A model generated the notes under the pieces. That model was not told where the DNA came from. It searched no databases and saw nothing but the letters and a program-made list of their open reading frames with translations. Of a stretch of 31,592 nt of DNA, positions 22,545 to 29,201 are shown piece by piece (the stretch's first letter is position 1; every line of letters begins with the position of its first letter). Source of the stretch: Prevotella sp. (GTDB lineage: Bacteria > Bacteroidota > Bacteroidia > Bacteroidales > Bacteroidaceae). The stretch covers positions 1 to 31,592 of the forward strand of contig JAJWLX010000038.1 in NCBI GenBank assembly GCA_021636625.1, written 5' to 3'. The translations under genes and the position numbers were made by a program.

Positions 22545-24302
22545 ATGTACAGAACACAAACTTGTGGAGAGCTTCGTCTCTCTGATGCTGGCAAGGAAGT
22601 TACACTTGCCGGATGGGTACAGCGCTCAAGAAAGATGGGTGGTATGACATTCGTTGACTTGCGCGACCGTTATGGTATCACACAGTTGGTTTTCAACGAG
22701 GCAGATGATAAGGCCTTGTGTGATGCTGCCAATAAGCTGGGTCGTGAATATTGCATCCAGGTCAAGGGTACAGTAAGTGAGCGACAGAGCAAGAATCCTA
22801 AAATGGATACAGGTGATATTGAAATCCTGGTAAAGGAGCTGAATGTGCTCTCTCAGAGTCAGACTCCTCCTTTCACTATCGAAGATAATACTGATGGCGG
22901 TGATGATATTCGCATGAAGTATCGCTATCTCGATTTGCGCCGTCCTGCGGTTCGCAAGAATTTGGAGTTGCGTCATCGTATGTGTATCTTGATTCGCAAC
23001 TTCCTCGATTCACAGAACTTCATGGAGGTTGAAACTCCTATCCTCATCGGTAGTACACCGGAAGGTGCTCGCGACTTCGTTGTTCCTTCTCGTATGAATC
23101 CTGGTCAGTTCTATGCTCTTCCACAGAGTCCACAGACACTGAAGCAGCTCCTGATGGTAGCAGGTTTCGACCGCTACTTCCAGATTGCCAAGTGCTTCCG
23201 TGATGAGGACCTCCGTGCAGACCGTCAGCCTGAGTTTACTCAGATTGACTGCGAGATGAGCTTCGTAGATCAGGATGATGTTATCGATCTTTTCGAGGAA
23301 ATGGCTCGCCATCTCTTCAAGGAGATTCGTGGTGTAGAGCTTCCTAAGCTGGAGCAGATGACATGGCATGAGGCTATGCGCCGTTTCGGTAGCGATAAGC
23401 CAGACCTTCGCTTCGGTATGGAGTTTGTAGAGTTGAAGGATGCTTTCACTGGCAAGGGTAACTTCTCTGTATTCGATGAGGCTAAATATATTGGTGGTAT
23501 CTGTGTTCCTGGTTGTGCTGACTATAGCCGCAAGCAGTTGAACGAGTTGACCGACTTCGTAAAGCGTCCACAGGTAGGTGCCAAGGGCTTGGTATATATC
23601 AAGTATAATGCAGACGGCACTGTGAAGAGTAGCATCGATAAGTTCTACTCTCCAGAGGAGCTTGCAGAAATCAAGACGGTGATGGGTGCCAACGATGGCG
23701 ACCTCGTTTTGATTCTGAGCGGCGACAATGCCAATAAGACTCGTATCCAGCTTTGCTCTCTCCGTCTTGAGATGGGTGATCGTCTGGGCTTGCGTGACAA
23801 GAACGTGTTCAAGTGTCTTTGGATTATTGACTTCCCTCTCTTCGAGTGGAGTGATGAGGAGCAGCGCCTGATGGCAACCCACCACCCATTCACCATGCCA
23901 AATCCTGATGATATCCCATTGCTCGATGAACATCCAGAGCAGGTTCGTGCCAAGGCATACGACTTCGTCTGCAATGGTATTGAAGTGGGTGGAGGTTCTC
24001 TCCGTATCCACGATACTCAGTTGCAGGAGAAGATGTTCGAGGTCCTCGGTTTCACGCCAGAGCGTGCTGAGGCTCAGTTTGGCTTCCTGATGAACGCCTT
24101 CAAGTATGGAGCACCACCTCACGCAGGTCTTGCTTTCGGTCTTGATCGCTTCGTGAGCATTATGGCTGGTCTCGACAGTATCCGCGACTGCATCGCATTC
24201 CCAAAGAACAATTCAGGTCGCGACGTGATGCTTGATGCTCCTTCAGAGCTGGACCCAAAGCAGCTTGATGAGCTGGAGATTAAGCTTGATTTGAAGGATT
24301 AA
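22545..24302 (+). CDS. aspS: Aspartyl-tRNA synthetase
   Basis: Charges tRNA-Asp. This is a 585-residue class II synthetase of the bacterial type (E. coli 590). The N-terminal OB-fold anticodon domain begins around LRLSDAGKEVTLAGWVQRSRK. Class II motif 2 is CFRDEDLRADRQPEFTQID, and motif 3 is the Arg in GLAFGLDRFVSIMAG near the end. The bacterial GAD insertion lies in the middle (about 290-410). It is monocistronic, with its own promoter and a terminator-like hairpin after the stop. Confidence 0.97.
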   Translation: MYRTQTCGELRLSDAGKEVTLAGWVQRSRKMGGMTFVDLRDRYGITQLVFNEADDKALCDAANKLGREYCIQVKGTVSERQSKNPKMDTGDIEILVKELNVLSQSQTPPFTIEDNTDGGDDIRMKYRYLDLRRPAVRKNLELRHRMCILIRNFLDSQNFMEVETPILIGSTPEGARDFVVPSRMNPGQFYALPQSPQTLKQLLMVAGFDRYFQIAKCFRDEDLRADRQPEFTQIDCEMSFVDQDDVIDLFEEMARHLFKEIRGVELPKLEQMTWHEAMRRFGSDKPDLRFGMEFVELKDAFTGKGNFSVFDEAKYIGGICVPGCADYSRKQLNELTDFVKRPQVGAKGLVYIKYNADGTVKSSIDKFYSPEELAEIKTVMGANDGDLVLILSGDNANKTRIQLCSLRLEMGDRLGLRDKNVFKCLWIIDFPLFEWSDEEQRLMATHHPFTMPNPDDIPLLDEHPEQVRAKAYDFVCNGIEVGGGSLRIHDTQLQEKMFEVLGFTPERAEAQFGFLMNAFKYGAPPHAGLAFGLDRFVSIMAGLDSIRDCIAFPKNNSGRDVMLDAPSELDPKQLDELEIKLDLKD

Positions 24303-24309
24303 TTATCAA

Positions 24310-24353
24310 TTGCACCGCATTTATCTTGATGTAAGTCAAAAAATGCGGTGCAA
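24310..24353 (+). terminator. Terminator-like hairpin after aspS
   Basis: A perfect 13-bp stem (24310-24322 with 24341-24353), with TTGCACCGCATTT pairing to its complement and an 18-nt loop. The downstream sequence CTTCTTGTGTAC is only weakly T-rich. Confidence 0.7.
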
Positions 24354-24410
24354 CTTCTTGTGTACAAGCACTTTTCTGCTTTAAAATGCTAAAATTTAAA
24401 TTATTTTTTT

Positions 24411-24418
24411 TAATTTTG
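24411..24418 (+). promoter_or_regulatory. Probable -7 box of the H1-tailed winged-helix gene
   Basis: TAATTTTG matches TAnnTTTG, 65 nt before the ATG at 24484. The -33 region is A/T-rich without TTTG. Confidence 0.6.
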
Positions 24419-24483
24419 CAACAGAATAATTAAGGAAATGCTTACGAAACAAACATTTCTCAGAACAAATTATTACTAAAGAC

Positions 24484-24798
24484 ATGGTAGAAAAGAAAGC
24501 AACAACTAAGACAGCTGCCAAGAAGACAGCTACTAAGAAGGCTACAGCAGCTAAGACTGCTACAGCTACAAAGAAGACTTCTACAGCTAAGAAGGAAGTT
24601 ATCTATTTGACTGCTGAGAACGCAGGTTTCCGTGCTGGTGATGTTTACCAGGCATTGGCTGCAGCAGAACAGTCTCTCTCTTTGGATGAGATTGCTAAGC
24701 AGGCAAAGATTAGTGTTGAGGATGCTATCCTTGGTATCGGATGGCTCTTCAAAGAGGGTAAGATTAAGGAAGAGGACAATAAGGTAGCTCTCGCTTAA
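24484..24798 (+). CDS. Winged-helix protein (DUF2582-like) with histone H1-like tail
   Basis: A 104-residue protein in two parts. Residues 1-38 are almost only Lys, Ala and Thr in an irregular AKKTAT-type repeat, like the tails of histone H1 or bacterial H1-like proteins. Residues 39-104 form a compact winged-helix-like domain (AGDVYQALAAAEQSLSLDEIAK, then VEDAILGIGWLFKEGKIKEE), resembling the DUF2582 family. It is probably a nucleoid- or DNA-binding protein. The tail DNA is a run of near-repeats of AAG/ACA/GCT codons and could change length by slippage. It has its own promoter and a strong terminator, so it is monocistronic. The DNA-binding role is inferred from composition and fold. Confidence 0.85.
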   Translation: MVEKKATTKTAAKKTATKKATAAKTATATKKTSTAKKEVIYLTAENAGFRAGDVYQALAAAEQSLSLDEIAKQAKISVEDAILGIGWLFKEGKIKEEDNKVALA

Positions 24799-24812
24799 AT
24801 AAAAACCTTAAG

Positions 24813-24862
24813 AGCCGCAGTTTCTTAACTTAGTGGAAGAAACTGCGGCTTTTCTGTTTTTT
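24813..24862 (+). terminator. Terminator of the H1-tailed winged-helix gene
   Basis: A perfect 14-bp stem (24813-24826 with 24837-24850), AGCCGCAGTTTCTT pairing to its complement, 10-nt loop, then TTTCTGTTTTTT. Confidence 0.9.
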
Positions 24863-24885
24863 ATTCACTTTTCTTCCAGTTTACT

Positions 24886-24916
24886 CTTCTTTCTATTTAC
24901 ACTTCTTTCTATTCAC
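24886..24916 (+). repeat. Pyrimidine-rich short direct repeat
   Basis: CTTCTTTCTATTTAC at 24886-24900 is repeated as CTTCTTTCTATTCAC at 24902-24916 (16-nt period). It lies inside a C/T-rich tract (about 24850-24950) between the two winged-helix-like genes. No promoter motif was found in the tract. Confidence 0.6.
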
Positions 24917-24971
24917 TCTTCTCTGTCTTTATTCAACTTTCTTTTCATCATAACCATCTAGCATAATTTAT

Positions 24972-25316
24972 ATGAAATTAGAACAAGAAATATTCAACGT
25001 TTTGGTACAAGCCGGCAGTCAAGGTCTCAAGTTGGAGAAGATTGTCCGTCATGTTTATAATTCTTGTAACTCGATTTTTACCCCTCTTGATTATAAATAT
25101 GTGTATGGTTTTGTTTCTCAATATCTCATTAAGAATTCCAAGAACCCAAGTTCTATCATCGAGAAGGGCAAGGGATATGGAGTTTACCGTATCAACTATA
25201 AGAGTTCGGCTATGCAGCAGCTGATGCTTGATTTCTCTTCTGCCTCTATACAGAAAGAGGAGGATGACAGCGAGAACTGCAAGCAATCGCAGGAGCTTGA
25301 TCTCTTTGGTAATTGA
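24972..25316 (+). CDS. Small protein, possible winged-helix fold, function unknown
   Basis: A 114-residue protein I cannot name. The first 77 residues read as helix-helix-helix-wing: EQEIFNVLVQAGSQGLKLEKIVRHVYN, VYGFVSQYLIKNS, then a Gly-rich hairpin IIEKGKGYGVYRIN. This layout resembles HARE-HTH-type winged helices, so DNA binding is a reasonable guess. The C-terminal 35 residues are acidic and polar, ending ELDLFGN. It follows the H1-tailed winged-helix gene by 173 nt but is separated from it by a strong terminator. No TAnnTTTG promoter is visible upstream. Confidence 0.75.
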   Translation: MKLEQEIFNVLVQAGSQGLKLEKIVRHVYNSCNSIFTPLDYKYVYGFVSQYLIKNSKNPSSIIEKGKGYGVYRINYKSSAMQQLMLDFSSASIQKEEDDSENCKQSQELDLFGN

Positions 25317-25331
25317 TAGAAGTCTAGTAAG

Positions 25332-25481
25332 TTATCTAACTAAGTTACGTTATCTAACTAAGTTAGTTACGTTGTCTAATGAAGTTAGTTGCGTGGTCTA
25401 ACGAAGCTATGTAAGTTATCGAAAGGAGCAATAGAAGTTGTCTGAAGAAGCAATGGAAGTTGTCTGAAGAATTAATTCTTG
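25332..25481 (+). repeat. Degenerate tandem array of 22-bp units
   Basis: After a first 18-bp unit (25332-25349), six consecutive units of exactly 22 bp follow: 25350-25371, 25372-25393, 25394-25415, 25416-25437, 25438-25459 and 25460-25481. Most begin TTRTCTRA or close to it, with AAG near the middle. Neighbouring units are most alike, e.g. TTGTCTGAAGAAG opens both of the last two. Units two and three contain small dyads such as CTAAC-TAA-GTTAG. The array lies in a 426-bp gene-free stretch upstream of xylulokinase. The period is not a multiple of three and no open frame covers it. Confidence 0.75.
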
Positions 25482-25507
25482 TTTTCGGGTTCGTAGGCTT
25501 TTCCAAC

Positions 25508-25570
25508 CGCACAACAGCTGTTGTGCGCTTGCATAACAGCTGATATGCGCTTGCACAACAGCTGATGTGC
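25508..25570 (+). repeat. Three palindromes at exact 22-bp spacing upstream of xylB
   Basis: GCACAACAGCTGTTGTGC (25509-25526; a perfect palindrome, 20 bp with its flanks) is followed by GCATAACAGCTGATATGC (25531-25548) and GCACAACAGCTGATGTGC (25553-25570), both nearly palindromic with a CAGCTG core. All three start exactly 22 bp apart, so their centres face the same side of the helix. A degenerate fourth copy may lie at 25575-25592. This looks like an array of binding sites for a dimeric regulator, or a structural repeat. It ends 172 bp before the xylB start. Confidence 0.75.
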
Positions 25571-25698
25571 GAGTGGAACACACCTGTTGGGCACCAACTT
25601 ATTTGATTGCTTTTTTATTGGGGGGAATCTATCAGTTTGTTCGTATTATATTTGTATGATGAGTAATGGAAAGAGCATTTCTATCAAATGCATTTCTA

Positions 25699-25706
25699 TA
25701 CTTTTG
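25699..25706 (+). promoter_or_regulatory. Probable -7 box of xylB
   Basis: TACTTTTG matches TAnnTTTG, 36 nt before the ATG at 25743. The -33 position reads TTTC (25678-25681), one base off consensus. A second TAnnTTTG (TATATTTG) occurs at 25647-25654 without a correctly spaced partner. Confidence 0.6.
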
Positions 25707-25742
25707 GTTTAGTAATAACAAACAATTTTAAATAACGGACAA

Positions 25743-27230
25743 ATGGCTAGAAGATATTTATTAGGTTTTGATGTTGGTTCAAGTTCTGTAAAGGCATCTC
25801 TTACAGATGTAGATAATGGTGAGATTGTTGCTTCTGCATTCTATCCTGATCATGAAGCACCTATCATGGCAGTAAAGGCTGGATGGGCAGAACAGGATCC
25901 GCAAATGTGGTGGGACAATGCCAAATTGGCTCTCAAGAAGATTATGGCAGAGTGTGGTGCCAAGGGTGAGGATATTCTTGCTATTGGTATTTCCTATCAG
26001 ATGCATGGTCTGGTTTGTGTAGATAAGAACCAGCAGGTTTTGCGTCCATCTATCATCTGGTGCGATTCCCGTGCAGTTCCTTACGGCGAGAAAGCGTTCC
26101 ATGATTTAGGTGAGGATCTCTGCTTGCGTAATCTGCTCAATTCTCCAGGTAACTTTACCGCTTCCAAACTGGCGTGGGTTAAGGAGAATGAACCTGAGCT
26201 TTTCGATAAGATAGATAAGATTATGCTCCCTGGTGATTATCTGGCAATGAAACTTTCTGGTGAGGCACAGACTACTATCAGCGGACTTTCTGAAGGTATG
26301 ATGTGGGACTTCAAGGCAAAGAAACCAGCCAAGTTCCTGCTTGATTATTTCGGATTCGATGAGAGTATGCTCGCAGATATTGTTCCTACCTTCTCTGTTC
26401 AGAGCGTAGTCTGCAAGGCTGCCGCTGAGGAACTTGGTCTGAAGGAGGGAACACCTATCTCTTATCGTGCAGGTGACCAGCCTAATAATGCTGTCAGCCT
26501 GAATGTGTTCAATCCTGGTGAGATTGCCAGCACCGCAGGAACTTCCGGAGTTGTCTATGGTGTGCTCGGTGATGTCAATTACGATCCAAAGAGTCGTGTC
26601 AATACCTTCGCACATGTTAACTATACAACGGAACTCGACCGTCTGGGAGTGTTGCTTTGTATCAATGGTACTGGTATCCTGAATGCTTGGGTACATCGTA
26701 ACATCACGCCTGATGTTAGCTATGCTGATATGAATGATTTGGCAGCAGGTGTGCCTATTGGCAGCGACGGCGTGAAGATTATTCCTTTCGGCAATGGTGC
26801 AGAGCGCGTATTGGAAAATCGTGAAGTGGGCTGTTCTATCCGTGGGTTGAGTTTCACCAAGCATAATCGTGCCCATATCGTAAGAGCTGCACAGGAAGGT
26901 ATCGTGTTCAGTTTCTGCTATGGTATGGAGATCATGCAGCAGATGGGTATGGATATCAAGAAGGTTCATGCAGGAAAGGCAAACATGTTCCTCAGTCCTC
27001 TGTTCCGTGATACCCTGGCAGGTGTGAGTGGTGCAACCATCGAACTTTACGAGACTGATGGTAGTGCTGGTGCAGCCAAGGGAGCTGGTATCGGAGCCGG
27101 AATCTATAAGGATCACGATGAGGCATTTGCATCTCTTAAGAAATTGGCGGTAATTGAGCCTGATGAGGCAAATCGCAGTGCTTATCTTGAGGCTTATGCT
27201 GACTGGAAAGCTGAACTTGGAAAGCTCTAA
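25743..27230 (+). CDS. xylB: Xylulokinase (FGGY carbohydrate kinase)
   Basis: Phosphorylates D-xylulose to xylulose-5-phosphate, feeding xylose into the pentose phosphate pathway. A 495-residue ASKHA kinase with the phosphate-binding start GFDVGSSSVKASL (D10). Q-M87-H88-G89 is the sugar-side motif shared by xylulokinases. AGD245QPNNAV holds the likely catalytic Asp, and ASTAGTSGVV and GAAKGAGIGAG form the ATP-binding parts. No xylose isomerase, transporter or AraC/hybrid sensor is adjacent, so the assignment rests on sequence alone; another ketose is possible. The 22-bp repeats and palindromes upstream may control it. A hairpin closes the unit. Confidence 0.88.
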   Translation: MARRYLLGFDVGSSSVKASLTDVDNGEIVASAFYPDHEAPIMAVKAGWAEQDPQMWWDNAKLALKKIMAECGAKGEDILAIGISYQMHGLVCVDKNQQVLRPSIIWCDSRAVPYGEKAFHDLGEDLCLRNLLNSPGNFTASKLAWVKENEPELFDKIDKIMLPGDYLAMKLSGEAQTTISGLSEGMMWDFKAKKPAKFLLDYFGFDESMLADIVPTFSVQSVVCKAAAEELGLKEGTPISYRAGDQPNNAVSLNVFNPGEIASTAGTSGVVYGVLGDVNYDPKSRVNTFAHVNYTTELDRLGVLLCINGTGILNAWVHRNITPDVSYADMNDLAAGVPIGSDGVKIIPFGNGAERVLENREVGCSIRGLSFTKHNRAHIVRAAQEGIVFSFCYGMEIMQQMGMDIKKVHAGKANMFLSPLFRDTLAGVSGATIELYETDGSAGAAKGAGIGAGIYKDHDEAFASLKKLAVIEPDEANRSAYLEAYADWKAELGKL

Positions 27231-27293
27231 GTTTTGCATTGATACTGGGATACGGGAAGTGCTCGAATAACACGAGTTTTTTCAAAATATGGT

Positions 27294-27325
27294 AAAGGAT
27301 GGAATAATTTTCCATCCTTTATTTG
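27294..27325 (+). terminator. Terminator after xylB
   Basis: A perfect 11-bp stem (27294-27304 with 27310-27320), AAAGGATGGAA pairing to its complement, loop TAATT, followed by ATTTG. A weaker CTCG/CGAG hairpin with six Ts precedes it (27262-27282). The tail holds the -33 box of manC. Confidence 0.8.
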
Positions 27326-27353
27326 TTTAAACCAATTATTTTTATTACTTTTG
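27322..27353 (+). promoter_or_regulatory. Promoter of manC
   Basis: TTTG at 27322-27325 and TACTTTTG at 27346-27353, spacer 20 bp, 28 nt before the ATG. Confidence 0.8.
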
Positions 27354-27381
27354 CGGAATATTATATAAAAAAGGTATAAAT

Positions 27382-28452
27382 ATGGCTCATAAAAATAATC
27401 ATTTGGTAATTATGGCAGGTGGAGTAGGCAGTAGATTCTGGCCTATGAGTACCGTGGACAAGCCTAAGCAGTTTATTGATGTCTTAGGAACAGGTCGTAC
27501 ACTTTTACAGCTTACATTCGATCGTTTTGAGGGTGTTTGTGACCCGGAGAATGTTTGGGTAGTAACCAATAAAAAGTATGCAGCCTTGGTTCACGAGCAG
27601 TTGCCTGAGATTCCTGAGGGTAATATTCTGCAGGAACCATGCAGAAGAAACACAGCTCCTTGCATCGCCTATATCAGTTGGCGAATCAAGGAAAAGGATC
27701 CTCATGCAAATATTGTTGTATCTCCTTCTGATCATATCGTTACCAATGCGAACGAATTCAGAAGAGTGGTAACATCTGCCTTGAAGTTTACTAGTGAGAC
27801 TGACAGCATTGTTACTTTGGGAATGAAGCCTACTCGCCCAGAGACAGGTTATGGCTATATTCAGGCTGATCTCCGTACCCCTTCAGCCCGTAACAAGGAA
27901 ATCTTCCGTGTTGATCAGTTCAGGGAAAAACCAAATTTGGAGACAGCTACTCAATATATTCAAGATAAGAGTTTCTTCTGGAATGCCGGTATCTTCGTGA
28001 TGAGTGCCGCAACCATCGTCAATGCCTTCCGTGTTTACCAGCCAAGCATTGCCAAGATTTTCGAGAGCATGCGCAGTATTTATGGTACAGACAAGGAGCA
28101 GGCTGAAATTGATCTGCGTTATCCTGAGTGCGAGAATATCTCTGTTGACTATGCTATCATGGAGAAAGCGGAGGAAATCTTTGTGATGCCTGCCGACTTT
28201 GGATGGAGTGACCTCGGTACATGGGGAAGCCTCCTGGCACAGAGCCATAAGGATATGTATGGCAATGCGCTGATTGGTGATAATATCCAGATGGTGGAAT
28301 CCAAGAACAATATCGTTCATACCATGAATGAGAAGAAGGTTGTTATCCAGGGCCTGGATGGCTATATTGTAGCAGAGGAAGACGGAACGTTGCTTATCTG
28401 CAAATTGTCTGAAGAACAGCGAATCAAGATTTTCTCAGGTAGTGAGAAGTAA
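27382..28452 (+). CDS. manC: Mannose-1-phosphate guanylyltransferase
   Basis: Makes GDP-mannose from mannose-1-phosphate and GTP, a precursor for surface glycans and GDP-fucose. A 356-residue nucleotidyltransferase with the pyrophosphorylase signature MAGGVGSRFWPMST followed by DKPKQF. NTAPCIAYI, VSPSDHIV, GYGYIQ, FREKP and FFWNAGIFV follow in family order. The phosphomannose isomerase (cupin) domain of fused ManC/AlgA proteins is absent, so this is the short single-function type. It is monocistronic, with its own promoter and a shared hairpin before the convergent DedA gene. Confidence 0.94.
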   Translation: MAHKNNHLVIMAGGVGSRFWPMSTVDKPKQFIDVLGTGRTLLQLTFDRFEGVCDPENVWVVTNKKYAALVHEQLPEIPEGNILQEPCRRNTAPCIAYISWRIKEKDPHANIVVSPSDHIVTNANEFRRVVTSALKFTSETDSIVTLGMKPTRPETGYGYIQADLRTPSARNKEIFRVDQFREKPNLETATQYIQDKSFFWNAGIFVMSAATIVNAFRVYQPSIAKIFESMRSIYGTDKEQAEIDLRYPECENISVDYAIMEKAEEIFVMPADFGWSDLGTWGSLLAQSHKDMYGNALIGDNIQMVESKNNIVHTMNEKKVVIQGLDGYIVAEEDGTLLICKLSEEQRIKIFSGSEK

Positions 28453-28464
28453 AGATTGATATCT

Positions 28465-28527
28465 ATATATACAAAAAAAACTCTCCATTGAAGGTTGAAC
28501 CTCAATGGAGAGTTTTTTTGTATATAT
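28465..28527. terminator. Long bidirectional terminator between manC and the DedA gene
   Basis: An 18-bp stem (28474-28491 with 28502-28519: A-tract, CTCTCCATTGA, 10-nt loop, complement, T-tract) is extended by CATATAT-type pairing to about 28465 and 28527 across one bulged A. A-tract and T-tract flank it symmetrically, so it can stop both convergent transcripts. Confidence 0.92.
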
Positions 28528-28545
28528 GTGCTTCTGATGAGAAGT

Positions 28546-29187
28546 TTATTTCTTCTTGATACCCTTATAGGCAATGAAGGCTACGACGACTACTGCCAAT
28601 GCTAAGATGACATAACCAATCTCGTGGCTATATTGTACAGCCTGCTGATAAACGTCATGAGTTGTCTTATAATCGGTGTATTCGTAGATACCCCATCCGA
28701 TGGCTGCCAAAACAGTGTTCCATACACCTGCACCGATAGTGGTGTAGAGCAGGAACTTGCCCACGTGCATTCCGGCAAGTCCTGCAGGAATACTGATGAG
28801 CTGGCGAACGGCTGGCACCAATCTTCCAAAAATGGTAGAGGCTGCACCATGCTTGCGGAAATACTCCTCGGCTACTTCCACCTTTTGGCGGTCGATCAGG
28901 CACATGTGACCGATTCGGCTATCAGCAAAGCGATAGATGATAGGGCGACCTACCCATTTAGCCAAATAGTAGTTGATGAGGGCACCCAGGTCTGCACCGA
29001 TGGTAGCAAACACGATGACCAGAATAAACGACATTCCGCTGTTTGGATCCATCGCTTTCCAGGCTGCAGGTGGAACAACCACCTCAGATGGGAAAGGAAT
29101 GAAAGAGCTTTCGATAGCCATAAACAGTGCAACCACCCAATAATTCAAGTTATCCAGAATCCAAAGAAAAAGATCTGCTGTATTCAT
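28546..29187 (-). CDS. DedA family inner-membrane protein
   Basis: A 213-residue polytopic membrane protein. Family members are linked to flipping of undecaprenyl phosphate or phospholipids and to envelope homeostasis. Conserved elements are ESSFIPFPSEVVVPPAA at about 26-42, followed by an Asp in GADLGALINYYLAK, and FGRLVPAVRQLISIPAGLAGM with the key Arg residues. Hydrophobic helices flank these re-entrant loops, and the last lies near 190-208 before a basic GIKKK tail. It begins 14 nt after the glnS stop, so it is the second gene of a glnS operon and has no promoter motif of its own. The substrate is not known for this member. Confidence 0.93.
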   Translation of the reverse strand: MNTADLFLWILDNLNYWVVALFMAIESSFIPFPSEVVVPPAAWKAMDPNSGMSFILVIVFATIGADLGALINYYLAKWVGRPIIYRFADSRIGHMCLIDRQKVEVAEEYFRKHGAASTIFGRLVPAVRQLISIPAGLAGMHVGKFLLYTTIGAGVWNTVLAAIGWGIYEYTDYKTTHDVYQQAVQYSHEIGYVILALAVVVVAFIAYKGIKKK

Positions 29188-29201
29188 AATTATTAATTAT
29201 A

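Noticed and set aside
25332..25570. Possible CRISPR array
   Set aside because: The units are directly adjacent with no unique spacers, are degenerate, and there are no cas genes.
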